Assembly: GCA_019802505.1 (NCBI GenBank)
Contig: JAFMOC010000260.1
Location: 124,001-188,000 of the forward strand
Reading direction: 5' to 3'
DNA length: 64,000 nucleotides
Source of the DNA: Corydoras sp. C115
Taxonomy: Eukaryota; Chordata; Actinopteri; Siluriformes; Callichthyidae
A program made the translations under genes and the position numbers. Below the pieces are notes generated by a model that worked only from the letters and a program-made list of their open reading frames with translations, was not told where the DNA came from and ran no database searches. Of this stretch, positions 46,756 through 58,170 are shown piece after piece. The number at the start of each line of letters is the position of its first letter. The stretch's first letter is position 1.

Positions 46756-49700
46756 AAAAGCAAAAATGTTAAAAAAAAAAATTAAAACAATCCTTAAGTT
46801 CATTCATTCATTATCTTCTGCTTTATCCTCTATTAGGGTCGCGATGGGGTTCTCCATGCCCATCCAGGGGAGAACGTCTCGGGCACTGGGCAGATAGACC
46901 CAGGACAGGACGCCAATCCATCGCTGGGCACACACTCACTCACACAGACACACTCTATATGGGGCAATTTGGAGAATTCAATTGACTTAATCCATGTTTT
47001 TGGACTGTGGGAGGAAACCGGAGAACCCGGAGGAAACCCACGTGGACACGGGGGGAACGTGAAAACTCCACCCAGATGGGGATTTGAACCGGGAATCCCT
47101 AGCGCTGAGAGGAGAACATGCTAAACCACTAAGCCACCGTGCCGACAATCCTTAAGTTCATATGATAAATCCAGCCCTTATGTTCCGCTTTATCCTCTAT
47201 TAGGGTCACAGGGGGGGGGGGTTCCCCATGCCCATCCAGGGGAGAACGTTTCGGGCGCTGGGCAGATACACCCAGGACAGGGCGCCAATCTATCGCTGGG
47301 CACACACTCACTCACACAGACACACTCTATATGGGGCAATTTGGAGAACTCAATTGACTTGATCCATGTTTTTGGACTGTGGGAGGAAACCGGAGAACCC
47401 GGAGGAAACCCACGCGGACACGGGGAGAACATGGAAACTCCACCCAGATGGGGATTCGAACCGGGAATCCCTAGATGCACATGTCTGTTTTAAAATGATA
47501 TTTCTTTAAATGATATCTAATTCATTTATATTAGTTTTGCAAAGGTCCAAACTCACAGTGAAAACATCTCTTACCATTTCACGTCTGCCATCCTCCTTTT
47601 CTTGGAGTTTTAGATTAGCAGATACCTGAAAAGACAAAACGAACGAAAAAAAAACATTTTACTAACTAAAATATAGATTTTTTTTTTATTTAATACCCAT
47701 TACTTTTATTAATAATCACTGGTCTGATCTGATGACAGCAGCATAGGTCTCTCCAAAATACCAACATACACATCTGCATCATTAGTACTTCCCCAAGCTG
47801 ATCATGCACCTCTGTGCAGTTACAGATGCTGGTTTTTGCTCTATTTATTAATTATTCTCTAAAGGAACGTCTTTATCTTGGGTATGGGGATCCTTCATCC
47901 CTTTTCCCCAAAGCAAACTGGAACACATTCTGGCTTCCCTCCTGCACATGACGGAACCCAGGTACATGTCTGCATGCAGTGCAGGATTATGTTTAATAAC
48001 AGAAAGCAAAGAGAGCCGAGAGCCTCGTTTAATGGCCCAAACTGGCAAATTTGGTGCATTAAAACCCCCAACCTTCAGATTGATGTTCCAACTCATCTAA
48101 CCACTGAGCTACCACACCAACAGACCACAACCTCGGATATGGAACCGTTCAGAACAGTGTTACCAGATACTTTTGATAACTTTAACATTAATATTATTTA
48201 ATATTATAATATATATATGGCGGCACGGTGGCTTAGTGGTTTAGCACGTTCGCCTCTCAGCGCTAGGGATTCCCGGTTCGAATCCCCATCTGGGTGGAGT
48301 TTCCATGTTCTCCCCGTGTCCCCGTGGGCTTCCTCCGGGTTCTCCGGTTTCCTCCCACAGTCCAAAAACATGGATCAAGTCGAATGAATTCTCCAAATTG
48401 CCCCATATAGAGTGTGTCTGTGTGAGTGAGTGTGTGCCCAGCGATAGATTGGCGCCCTGTCCTGGGTCTATCTGTCCAGTGCCCGAGACGTTCTCCCCTG
48501 GATGGGCATGGGGAACCCCACCGCGACCCTTATAGAGGATAAAGCGGGTGATAATGAATGAATGAATGAATGAATAATATATATATTATATTATAAATGT
48601 ATTTAAGTTCACCCTTGAATCTTTTTTTCTATGTTTAGAACGTGTACATGTACAAGAACTTTCCTGGAACATGGGTTCATACAGTGATATTACTGAAGTT
48701 ACATTAACATTACAAATTAGTATTAAAAAACTATTGAAGACGCATCTCTTTAACAAATACCTGTTGTAGAAAAAAAAAAGGGGGGGGGGCGCAGCATCAA
48801 ATAACAATCAGGTTTGATGAATTTACAGTACAGTTGGTTTTCTGCAGAACTTCTGACTGTAATGTTCTCATTTGTAAGTCGCGTTGGATAAAAGCGTCTG
48901 CTAAATGTAAATGTAATTAATGAATTACCATCATGGCCTCCTGCACCGTCAGATGTGGCAAAAGCATGTCGTCTTGCATGATGTAACAGGACACCTTCCT
49001 GAAGGAGCGCAGGTCACGGGGTTGTCCATTAATCAGAATATCTCCTTTCATCCCCGTTTCCCTAAATCACAATGCAACATAGGCCTTTACATTTCCCTCT
49101 TTTTTGCTATTATGGACTGTCCTTCATTCCTGCTGCAGTTAGACTCTACAATCAGCACTGCTCCCACAGTCCAAAAACATGGATCAAGTCAACTGAATTC
49201 TCCAAATTGCCCCATATAGAGTGTGTCTGTGGGAGTTAGTGTGTGCCCAGCGATGGATTGGCGCCCTGTCCTGGGTCTATCTGCCCAGCGCCCGAGATGT
49301 TCTCCCCTGGATGGGCATGGGGAACCCCACCGCGACCCTAATAGAGGATAAAGCGGGAGATAATGAATGAATGAAAATATTGATTTTTTTTTTTATTAAT
49401 ACCCATTACTTTTATTAATAATCACTGGTCTGATCTGATGACAGCAGCATAGGTCTCTCCAAAATACCAACATACACATCTGCATCATTAGTACTTCCCC
49501 AAGCTGATCATGCACCTCTGTGCTATTACAGATGCTGGTTTTTGCTCTATTTATTAATTATTCTCTAAAGGATCGTCTTTATCTTGGGTATGGAAATCCT
49601 TCATCCCTTTTCCCCAAAGCAAGCTGAAAGTTCCTGCTGCAGTTAGACTGTACAATCAGCACTGCTCCCAGTAACCACTCCAAACCAAACTTAAAAATAA

Positions 49701-52700
49701 CTGCAATAAAAGCATCATTGATGGTGCAATACATTTCAATCATCTGTATGTAATAACTGTCTGCTGCTTAATCAGATACCACATGTGCAATATTTGATTC
49801 ATTTTATTCCTGTAGGACTGTGCATAACTGAAAATTTGAAAATTAGATTTTTATCTTGTATATAGATTTCTAACTCAATAAAAAAAAATTCCTAGTTTAA
49901 ATCTCTTCTAATGACTGGAAACCTTTTCACCCTCCTCTGTATCTGCTGCTGAGAAGTGTGAATTTCACCATTGTGGGACAAATAAAGGTTTATCTTATCT
50001 TATCTTATCTTATCTTATATAAAAAATAAAATGCAATCTTTATAGATGCAATCTTTAATATAACATCTATAACATTGGGCACATTATGATACAAAACCTA
50101 TAATATGCATATCATGTGTATATGATAACATTGTGGTCTCGATTCATGGCACAGTTCATTCATGCTGGTGTTGACTGTTATGTGTTTTGAATCTATTACT
50201 GATTTTAAAGAAGAATTTTAACAAAAGTACCATCATGAGCCACCTTCATGCCTCCAGAGTGACATCGGTGCTATATTATATTCTAGACTATGTAAATTTT
50301 AAATTTTATAACCTCTCTTATTCTGCATTCTAACGTTCACTTTTGAATAAATGTATGGAGTTATAAGCGTCACCTATATCCTGCCAGGATGTTCATGAGT
50401 GTAGATTTTCCAGCTCCTGAAGGTCCCATTATGGCCACGAGACCCCCACTGGTAAAGCTTCCAGAAATGCCCTTCAGCAAAGTCTTGTAACCTAAACGCG
50501 GTAAAGAAAACAGAAAGAAAAGAAAATCGATCTGCATTTATTGGGCCCCATCAGCTAACGATGCACCAATATCAAGTATGATCGTCTGATACTGTCTACA
50601 TGTAACCTTCACTTATACTCAAGATACTGTTATGTAGGGGTGTCTTCAACTAAGGATTTTCATAGTCGAATCTGATTCGTCAGATTTTCCCTATAGTCGA
50701 CTGATAGTCGAATCAGTTAAAATTTCACCACAAGATGGCGCTATGAGCGTGGTTTTTAAAAAAGATTTTTTTTTATATATTTTACTTGTTTTTCTAACAA
50801 AAGAAAACCTTTTTTTTTTCTTTTTTTTTCTTGAAATTAGGATGATTTTATTTGACAAAAGGCTATATATATAACGAAAACAAAGACATTTCATGTAAAA
50901 ACTAATGCTTAGCAGCAGCCATGGGCGCCCCCATGTGGTCAAAATGGTACATTCGACTATGAGGTTCATAGTCGACTACGGTTCTCCGAATCGAATCGTC
51001 GAATCAGCGAATATTGCAGCTCACCCCTACTGTTATGATGTATCCAATAAAACCAGAATCCTCTTTAGAGACAAAAATTGAGGGACATCTGATGAAAAAA
51101 TAAATAAAATAAAAATGTAGTGACTTTGAAAGTCACTGTTGAAACGTTGGTGTTCTTAAGTACTAATATTAGTTCTTATGCAAAAGCTCATTATATATCA
51201 AACTTATGTGTTTAGAAAATAACAGTCATGTGACATTATTATAATTATCTATTTTTTTCTAATTATTGATAATTGTATTATGTGCAAGGCGGCACGGTGG
51301 CTTAGTGGTTGGCATGTTCTCCTCTCAGCGTTAGGGATTCGGTGTTCGAATCCCCATCTGGGTGGAGTTTCCATGTTCTCCCCGTGTCCGCGTGGGTTTC
51401 CTCCGGGTTCTCCGGTTTCCTCCCACCGTCCAAAAACATGGATCAAGTCAATTGAATTCTCCAAATTGCCCCATATAGAGTGTGTCTGTGTGAGTGAGTG
51501 TGTACCCAGCGATGGATTGGAGCCCTGTCCTGGGTGTATCTGCCCAGCGCCCGAAACGTTCTCCCCTGGATGGGCATGGGGAACCCCACCGCGACCCTAA
51601 TAGAGGATAAAGCAGGAGATAATGGATGAATGATATATCCTGAATCGATTTTGTGGTCTTGGATTAAAGGTCTAATTATAAACAGACACACCACACAGAG
51701 GCTGTGATGCTGTGGACGTGTCCGATGTGGTAAACGTCCGATGGTAACCCGCTATTTATCTAATGGCTACAGCTGATGCTAATCCAGTTGATTCCAGTGG
51801 CTCTCAGCTTAATTGGATTTGCAGTCATAATCCATCAAAGGGAGGCACAAATATCTACGACCTTGGCTGTCTGTTTATAGCACAGAGCCACAACTTTCTT
51901 ATTTCAGGGAATTACGCGTGCTGGCTTTTTGATTCCTTGGACACCACGATGTTTTATAAAGATGCAGGACTCCAGAAATAGACCAGATAAAATAAATTAA
52001 TTCATCAGCTTATTATGGCTTTCCATAATTCTAAATAAGAGGACCATTTATTTTTTTTCAAAGCTGCTTTCGGGTCTTTTAGATTTGAGTTTTTCTTCTG
52101 GAACTGCTATATTAAAATCTTGAGATTTATTTATATTATTACTGATTTATTTATTTATTTATTATTTATTTTTTTTATTACTGATTTATTTATTTATATT
52201 ATTACCTTCATCAGGTACCTGCTTGTTTCTAGAGTTTTCGTCCATTTCATCAGCTGCACTCATGGTATTAACGCCTCTTGTAGTTTTACAGATACACACT
52301 GTTGGCCATTCATTTTTGCGAACTGAATTCTCCAGTGTGGCACGGTGGCTTAGTGGTTTGGCATGTTCTCCTCTCAGTGCTGGAGATTCCCGGTTCGAAT
52401 CCCAATCTGGGTGGAGTTTCCATGTTCTCCCCATGTCCGTGTGGGTTTCCTCCGGGTTCTCCAGTTTCCTCCCACAGTCCAAAAACATGGATCAAGTCAA
52501 CCGAGTTCTCCAAATTGCCCCATATAGAGTGTGTCTGTGTGAGTGAGTGTGTGCCCAGCGATGGATTGGCACCCTGTCCTGGGTGTATCTGCCCAGCGCC
52601 CGAAACGTTCTCCCCTGGATGGGCATGGGGAAGCCCCCCCCCGCAACCCTAATAGAGGATAATAGAGGATACTCACAGGATGCTGCTCGGAATAAATAAT

Positions 52701-55700
52701 TATATTTAAATTATTATTATATTAGTTGGCGGCACGGTGGCTTAGTGGTTTAGCATGTTCGCCTCTCAGCGCTAGGGATTCCCGGTTCGAATCCCCATCT
52801 GGGTGGAGTTTCCATGTTCTCCCCGTGTCCGCGTGGGTTTCCTCCGGGTTCTCCGGTTTCCTCCCACAGTCCAAAGACATGGATCAAGTCAATTGAATTC
52901 TCAAAATTGCCCCATATAGAGTGTGTGTGTGTGTGTGTGTGAGTGTGTGCCCAGCGATGGATTGGCACCCTGCCCTGGGTGTATCTGCCCAGCGCCCGAG
53001 ACGTTCTCCCCCGGATGGGCATGGGGAACCCCCCCCCCCCCCCGCGACCCTAATAGAGGATAAAGCGGGAGATAATGAATGAATGAATTATATTAGTTTA
53101 ATATCCAGTATTAAAAATAAGGAATTATAAACTCCAGCAGCAGCACTGCTCTGTCTGATCCATCTATCTGTACTAATGCAACACACAATAATGCACCATC
53201 GCCATGTCAGCACTACTGTGGGGCATTTTGAACTGAATCCAAACACATTTCCATTAAGTTCTATTAATAAATAAATGTATTCCAGTATTATTAAAGTGGT
53301 CGTGGCAACTAAATGGAATATCAGGACTATGCAGATGAATGTACACAAGCTCATAGAAATGCTGAATTATATGGCCAGAGCACGTTGGAATATAATCGTA
53401 GATTCAGAAATATGTATAGGCACTTGTTCTGTTTATGGAACATACAAATGTACCGTGTTCTGTCCTTAACGTGTTTTAACTGCCAGTTAAATGTGCCATA
53501 AGGTGCCCAGTTTCATCCTAAATAAAGAGGCCAGTCCTCTGCATTAAGACGTGGGGTTAATGCAGTTTGTTGACCGATAGTAACCATCTGAGCTGTGAGC
53601 GCGGATCAGGGCCACAGGCATCGCTGTAGCCAGATCTCCCTTTCCATTAAGTATGGATTACAAAGATTTGTTAGACAGCTCAAAGGCCTTGGATTTGATT
53701 GCAGTCAGTCAGGGATGAAAAACAAGCGACGGGCGGACAGTTTCTTTATTCGACAGACGGCGTTATTGCCTGAAACTATCAACGATATTCACAATGATTC
53801 GACGACGGAAGATATATACGTACGGTGGGACTAGAAAAAAAACAAAAACGTGTTGAGGAATCAATAATCCAAACTACCAAAAATAACATAAAACAACACG
53901 TGTGATTATGATTACATACATCATTGTTTTTTATCTTAGAGCTGCCATTAACTATTAATTATTTTATATTATAATATATGTATATGGTATTATTCATCCA
54001 TTTTGTCATTAAACAATAGAAATTCATGAAATAATGAGTTAAATTAAACACAATGTGGTCTCGTCAATGTCCTGTTCGTAACATGTTGGACATTTTGGTG
54101 CGTTGTCAGCGTTGTTAGTGTTTTTTTTTTTCTCTACTAGTCTTCCTGTGTAGTGTAAGTTTACACCAGTTTCACATTGCAACAAAATCAAACTGGCCCC
54201 ATCCCTTATTCATATCCAGTGTGTCGTGTCTTGGCCCTCGGGAAGGTTAGAAAGTTCCAAGAGCCATCTGTGAGGATTATAGTGGAATTGTGCAGAGCGC
54301 TGACTCTCTGTACACATTAATGCTTTGTTTCAAATAGGAATTAATTCATTCCATGACTAATGCACATTAAAAAAAAAGCCTTGAGTTATAAACTGCAGTT
54401 GGACCTTCTGCACATCAGGTAGTTAGAGGGTATGTTCGTCACGTGTAGCAACCAAATTCAGGCTTTGCATATAAATAAGGTCTCTAATTACTCTGATTAA
54501 CACCACATGACTATCTATAAAGGTCACATTATTATATGTCTGGTCTAAAATATATTCATTCATTCATTATCTCCCGCTTTATCCTCTATTAGGGTCGTGG
54601 TGGGGTTCCCCATGCCCATCCAGGGGAGAACGTTTCGGGCGCTGGGCAGATACACCCAGGACAGGGTGCCAATCTATCGCTGGGCGTCTAAAATACAATA
54701 ACGCTTATTTAAAAAAGTCTAAGGCAAAGTGAGGGCGGCACGGTGGCTTAGTGGTTTAGCATGTTCGCCTCTCAGCGTTAGGGATTCCCGGTTCGAATCC
54801 CCATCTGGGTGGAGTTTCCATGTTCTCCCCGTGTCCGCGTGGGTTTCCTCCGGGTTCTCCGGTTTCCTCCCACAGTCCAAAAACATGGATCAAGTCAACT
54901 GAGTTCTCCAAATTGCCCCATATAGAGTGTGTCTGTGTGAGTGAGTGTGTGCCCAGCGATAGATTGGTGCCCTGTCCTGGGTGTATCTGCCCAGTGCCCG
55001 AAACGTTCTCCCCTGGATGGGCATGGGGAACCCCCCCCCCACCGTGACCCTAATAGAGGATAACGGGAGATAATGAATGAATGAATGAATAAGACAAAGT
55101 GCAGTACCAGCCAAAGGTTTGGACACACACCCTTCTCGCTCCACTACGGTTTGTAGTCCATGTGTGTTCTTTGTTGTTGTGAGTCCCCTGTTGGTTCTCT
55201 GTTGGTCAGGAGCATCACAGAACAGGTATCATTTGGGTGGTGGATTGTTTATGGTCGGTTCTGCAGTGACACTGATGTGGTGAGGGGGGGTTTAGTGCAG
55301 CAGTGCTGCTGGAGTTTCATTTCTCCACCTCAGGGACACTGCTGGGATAGGAACTAACACACCCACCCAATAACCCCTGCTCTGTGGTGGTACTATTGGG
55401 GTTCTGAGCATTAGAGACTAGACTATAGGTACATACAAACATATGGACTACAGTCTGGAATTGTAGAACTACAAAGTCCATCCTTACAGTAAGTGGCACA
55501 GAAAGGGGACGTGTCCAAACTTTTGACTGGTACTGCATTTTAATACCAGTACTTGGTTAAAAATATATTGATTAATATTTAACAAAGTACATTACAAGCT
55601 TTTATATTATTATTTGAGACATACGAGCCGAACATTTCTATTGTACAAAGTGTGTCACCATGCAGCACGTCCACCCGGGGTGCAGTTTAAAGAAACGGAG

Positions 55701-57084
55701 GAGCTCTGTTTGTATGTCTGCTCATTAATAACATAATCCCTAATTAATAACATAATTCTAATATGGAATCATATATTTAATTATGACATTCAGCAGTGTT
55801 TGCAGTTCTGGATGTCAAGCCGAATGTTGTGATTTGCAATAATTTTAAGTAGTTTTATCGTTACGTACAAAGCGAATGATATAGTGACCCACCTTTCTTT
55901 CTCCACCATGACCCTTCAGGAACAGAGTAAGACAGGTCCCTGAATTCGATATTGACCGCTGGTCGGCGAGGTAGATAAGAAAAACGCTGTGCTTCGGTCA
56001 GATGGTTCTCCACTTTCTTCAAGTGTGCATGTAGTAAGGGTTCCTGTTGGTTGGCAGGTCGATTGGCCATGGCATCGTCAATGGACACAGACACTGTTCT
56101 CAGGTCCAGCATGAGATCGGAGGGTCCGTTGGTATTCTGTAAAAAAAAAAAAATAATAATAATAATAATAAAAAACATAGAAAAAGGTACAGTGTATCAG
56201 AAAATATTATTGTATAGAATCTCAGTTATACATCATTGTAGATATTAGAATGGATTTCATGCTTTAGATTCTTTATTTCAGTTTAGTAAAGCGCAGAAGA
56301 CACCTCCAGCCATCCTGTCACCACAAAAGTTCTCTTTACTCTGTTTAATCATCATCATCTTTCAGAACAGAGACCTTTAAATACACTGACAACCGAGGAC
56401 TGCTGAGTACTTAAGGTGACCTGGATATATGCTCTAGAAAGGAAGCTATATCTGCCGCCCACACCGGAATAAATGTGACCAATCCAGGTTGATATGGAGA
56501 CATTTTGAAGGTTGATATAAATTAAAATAATAATAAATTAATAATGGAAAATGCCCTTAAATCCAGTGGTGCAGTTACGATCCATCTGTGAACTTACATT
56601 ATCTGTTTGTGAGGCAAAAACCCAAAGTAGAAACCAGAGAAACTGTGCTTTATAATAAGTTCTGTGGCATCAGCGGCGGTCTAAATATCAACAGGGATGC
56701 ACTGAAGTCCCCTGCAGGTGCCGGGTCTAATCCACCTGCCTCCGGTCAGCAAGCCGGTGAGGTTACCATCGGTCAAAGCTTAACTCAGCAACAACAAGCG
56801 CCGTCACATGGGCAGCTGAAGCCGCGCAAACATCACATAACACGGACTTGAATGAGACAGCGACGTGTTTAATGACAGTCATCGCGATATGATGATCAAT
56901 TAATCGTAGATAGATAATTAAGCATAGATTAATGATGGAGACGCACGGCTTACACCTGTTCATCTCACACCTGCGAACCTGCAAAACGCAAACAGCCCAA
57001 GGGTTCGGTTCTGGTGCCACTTACCATTATGATGGCGTTGGTGACAGACGTGTGGACCGAGAACGTCGCCGTCAGACATGACAT
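37166..57084 (-). CDS. abcg1: ABC transporter G1 (sterol/phospholipid half-transporter), complete, 15 exons
   Basis: ABCG half-transporter that dimerises and exports cholesterol and other sterols from cells, notably macrophages. Exons: 57084-57025, 56136-55893, 50491-50374, 49061-48929, 47625-47575, 46694-46549, 46440-46317, 45291-45177, 43176-43028, 42824-42723, 41633-41465, 40443-40343, 40147-39989, 38807-38689, 37394-37166. Phases close to 672 codons plus stop. Walker A GPSGAGKST 124-132; signature LSGGQRKR 223-230; Walker B ending FFDE with Glu248; H-loop His280; membrane domain from about 415. The last exon (DETCHFQKSEAILKELDVEN) matches ABCG1 rather than ABCG4. The exon 9/10 junction (RPSDE to DSSST) lacks the extra residues of the long human isoform. 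Start chosen because MSCLTATFSV resembles the ABCG1 N-terminus. Introns are loaded with SINEs; coding exons are untouched. Confidence 0.96.
37855..38369 (-). mobile_element. SINE-A with triplicated 3' end
   Basis: abcg1 intron 14. The 3' 80-bp part (CCGCTTTATCCTCTATTAGG ... GGGGAGAACGTTTCGGAACG) occurs three times in tandem before the rest of one SINE follows. Confidence 0.85.
38401..38490 (+). mobile_element. Retrotransposon 3' tail with TGATTC repeats
   Basis: GTGGAGAGGTCAGGAAAGAA ... AATAAACCTGATTCTGATTCT; the same sequence is at 59737-59826. Confidence 0.5.
38872..39211 (-). mobile_element. SINE-A
   Basis: abcg1 intron 13, small deletion near the 3' end. Confidence 0.85.
39338..39371. 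repeat. (AAT)n microsatellite
   Basis: About 11 AAT units immediately before a SINE-A head; a second short run follows its tail at 39722-39735. Confidence 0.9.
39375..39722 (+). mobile_element. SINE-A, full length
   Basis: abcg1 intron 13, between AAT runs. Confidence 0.9.
39736..39955. mobile_element. Head-to-head SINE-A foldback
   Basis: A + strand head (39736-39811) joins directly to an inverted copy of the centre and head (39812-39955), leaving two heads facing outwards as an inverted repeat of about 75 bp with a short loop. Confidence 0.8.
40578..41008. mobile_element. Composite SINE-A: inverted copy plus direct 3' end
   Basis: abcg1 intron 11. 40578-40910 is inverted and runs through most of the tRNA-like head. 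It then switches at AGGAGAATCTGCCCAGC to a + strand 3' end (about 40911-41008). The outer parts are complementary, so the unit can fold back. Confidence 0.8.
41060..41410 (+). mobile_element. SINE-A, full length
   Basis: Target duplication AAACTGTATAAG at 41048-41059 and 41410-41421. Ends about 55 bp from abcg1 exon 11. Confidence 0.9.
41718..42655 (-). mobile_element. Three SINE-A copies in tandem, first one old
   Basis: 41718-41934 is strongly diverged. 41943-42302 and 42316-42655 are well preserved and joined by repeated GCCGCCCCGGCTAGAATTCC. abcg1 intron 10. Confidence 0.8.
42866..42902. repeat. Poly-C tract
   Basis: Nearly uninterrupted C run of about 34 bases in abcg1 intron 9, 42 bp from exon 10; on the transcribed RNA it reads as poly-G. 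Confidence 0.9.
43220..43887 (-). mobile_element. SINE-B split by a MITE
   Basis: abcg1 intron 8. SINE-B parts at 43220-43408 and 43859-43887, with MITE copy d between them. Confidence 0.8.
43409..43858 (-). mobile_element. hAT-type MITE, copy d
   Basis: Perfect 8-bp duplication AGCCCAAC (43401-43408, 43859-43866). Enlarged by an internal (TA)n plus poly-T expansion at 43569-43652. Confidence 0.9.
43936..44508 (+). mobile_element. SINE-B split by a SINE-A
   Basis: Head and middle at 43936-44106, tail (TTTGAATAAAAGTATCTGC) at 44457-44508. The inserted SINE-A (44107-44456, minus) is flanked by TACTTTTAAGTT on both sides. Confidence 0.8.
44107..44456 (-). mobile_element. SINE-A inserted in a SINE-B
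   Basis: Full length; target duplication TACTTTTAAGTT. Confidence 0.9.
44722..45119 (+). mobile_element. hAT-type MITE, copy e
   Basis: abcg1 intron 8, ending 58 bp before exon 8. Flanks TAAATTAT / CTAATTAT match at 6 of 8 positions; start mutated to AAGGGGTG. Confidence 0.8.
45344..45631 (+). mobile_element. SINE-A, head missing
   Basis: abcg1 intron 7; begins at CTGGGTGGAGTTTCC, a 5' truncation. Confidence 0.85.
45860..46200 (+). mobile_element. SINE-A, full length
   Basis: abcg1 intron 7; tail changed to (TTAA)n; 117 bp before exon 7. Confidence 0.9.
46716..46757. repeat. (CA)n microsatellite next to abcg1 exon 6
   Basis: (CA)n begins about 20 bp upstream (in transcript sense) of the exon 6 acceptor, where it forms the GT-rich pyrimidine tract. 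Confidence 0.85.
46800..47143 (-). mobile_element. SINE-A, full length
   Basis: abcg1 intron 5. Flanked by CAATCCTTAAGTTCAT on both sides (46788 and 47146), a long target duplication. Confidence 0.9.
47172..47473 (-). mobile_element. SINE-A, head missing
   Basis: Stops just after the B-box complement GGATTCGAACCGGG. Confidence 0.85.
47683..47935 (+). mobile_element. LINE 3' region fragment
   Basis: The block CTGGTCTGATCTGATGACAG ... TTTTCCCCAAAGCAA is repeated at 49388-49625 with very few changes. abcg1 intron 4. Confidence 0.6.
48219..48574 (+). mobile_element. SINE-A, full length
   Basis: abcg1 intron 4, between TA-rich runs (AATATATATA on both sides). Confidence 0.9.
48735..48918 (+). 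mobile_element. Non-LTR retrotransposon 3' end
   Basis: Second copy of the element at 4880-5312, ending TTGGATAAAAGCGTCTGCTAAATG, only 10 bp from abcg1 exon 4. Confidence 0.55.
49160..49374 (+). mobile_element. SINE-A, 5' truncated
   Basis: abcg1 intron 3; begins at CCCACAGTCCAAAAACATGG. Confidence 0.85.
49375..50018 (+). mobile_element. LINE 3' end with (TTATC)n tail
   Basis: abcg1 intron 3. Ends GTGTGAATTTCACCATTGTG ... AATAAAGGTTTATC followed by (TTATC)n at 49989-50018, typical of fish LINE 3' ends. No open frame. Confidence 0.65.
50635..51029 (+). mobile_element. hAT-type MITE, copy f
   Basis: abcg1 intron 2. Perfect 8-bp duplication CTGTTATG (50627-50634, 51030-51037). Confidence 0.9.
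51287..51630 (+). mobile_element. SINE-A, full length
   Basis: abcg1 intron 2. Confidence 0.9.
51631..52335. other. abcg1 intron 2 sequence, no feature recognised
   Basis: Mixed composition with a TTTATTTATTA-rich stretch at 52130-52205. Small open frames have no family resemblance. Confidence 0.5.
52336..53088 (+). mobile_element. Two SINE-A copies
   Basis: 52336-52672 lacks the final tail. 52727-53088 is complete, contains an expanded (GT)n, and is flanked by TTATATTAGTT on both sides. Confidence 0.9.
53089..54552. other. abcg1 intron 2 sequence, no feature recognised
   Basis: No conserved motif, repeat or splice-compatible exon was recognised. Confidence 0.5.
54553..54686 (-). mobile_element. 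SINE-A, 5' truncated
   Basis: Only the 3' 130 bp; flanked by GTCTAAAATA on both sides, so the truncation happened at insertion. Confidence 0.85.
54734..55091 (+). mobile_element. SINE-A, full length
   Basis: Flanked by AAGGCAAAGTG / AAGACAAAGTG. Confidence 0.9.
55102..55535. mobile_element. Tc1-like MITE with inverted ends
   Basis: Ends CAGTACCAGCCAAAGG and its near complement CTTTTGACTGGTACTG (55520-55535), each next to a GTGTCCAAAC or complement. No coding capacity. A TA duplication is not visible. Confidence 0.65.
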
Positions 57085-57270
57085 GCCGCCCGCGCGCCGC
57101 GCCACGCCACGCAACGCCACGCAACGCCACGCCACGCCGCGCGCGCCTCGACGTCTCCACGGTGCGCTCTGAGCGAGCGCCTCCCTCCCCGCGCGCGCGC
57201 GCGCGCGCCTTCGCTCGCCACGTGCGCTCGTGTTTACCGGAGGGAGGCGACGGGGTGACGTCACCGGGTT
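57050..57270. promoter_or_regulatory. CpG-rich promoter of abcg1 with (CG)n run
   Basis: GC-rich block over and just upstream of the abcg1 start. Contains a CGCCACGC(A) short repeat (57100-57140) and an uninterrupted CG alternation (about 57190-57209), able to form Z-DNA. No TATA box seen. Mammalian ABCG1 is induced by LXR; I did not find a clear DR4 site. Confidence 0.6.
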
Positions 57271-57298
57271 GAAAACTTACGTTACCTTGAGAGGTAAC

Positions 57299-57949
57299 AT
57301 TCATTCATTCATTCATTCATTATCATCTGCTTTATCCTCTATTAGGGTCGCGGTGAAGGGGGGGGGGGGGTTCCCCATGCCCATCCAGGGGAGAACGTTT
57401 CGGCCGCTGGGCAGATAGACCCAGGACAGGGCGCCAATCCATCGCTGGACACACACTCACTCACACAGACACACTCTATATGGGGGCAATTTGGAGAACT
57501 CAATTGACTCGATCCATGTTTTTGGACTGTGGGAGGAAACCGGAGAACCCGGAGGAAACCCACGCGGACACGGGGAGAACATGGAAACTCCACCCAGATG
57601 GGGATTCATTCATTCATTATCTCCCACTTTAGAGATAATGGTGGGGGGGGGTTCCCCATGCCCATCCAGGGGAGAACGTCTCGGGCGCTGGGCAGATAGA
57701 CGCAGGACAGGACGCCAATCCATCGCTGGGCACACACTCACTCACACAGACACACTCTATATGGGGCAATTTGGAGAACTCAATTGACTCGATCCATGTT
57801 TTTGGACTGTGGGAGGAAACCGAAGAACCCGGAGGAAACCCACGCGGACACGGGGAAAACTTGGAAACTCCACCCAGATGGGGGTTCGAACCGGGAATCC
57901 CTAGCGCTGAGAGGAGAACGTGCTAAACCACTAAGCCACCGTGCCGCCC
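57299..57949 (-). mobile_element. Two SINE-A copies, duplicated in place
   Basis: 57299-57606 lacks its head; 57607-57949 is complete. The pair as a whole is flanked by GAGAGGTAACAT / GAAAGGTAACAT, so one insertion was later duplicated. Lies about 215 bp upstream of the abcg1 ATG. Confidence 0.85.
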
Positions 57950-58170
57950 TGAAAGGTAACATAAAACCAAAATAAATGTTGGATACCCTTCCCCCACCTT
58001 CTCCATCGTATCTGCTCCCCCAAAGTTTAGGCATCAATCACTAAACTTTCCCGAACGGTTAAACCTAAACCTAAAACACACCCCACATTTTTAACAAGCT
58101 GACTTTAAAAGTGCGGTTCCATGATTTCACCTTTTAGGCCATATTTAAAAATCCACATCATTTTTTTTTT

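Noticed and set aside
37166..57084. Calling this gene abcg4
   Set aside because: The C-terminal exon (DETCHFQKSEAIL, LDVENAQLYLDF) and N-terminal exon fit ABCG1; ABCG4 differs at these places.
56965..57304. Long GC-rich minus-strand frames upstream of the abcg1 start (RARARAGREA type)
   Set aside because: Low-complexity translation of the CpG-rich promoter; the conserved protein starts at 57084.
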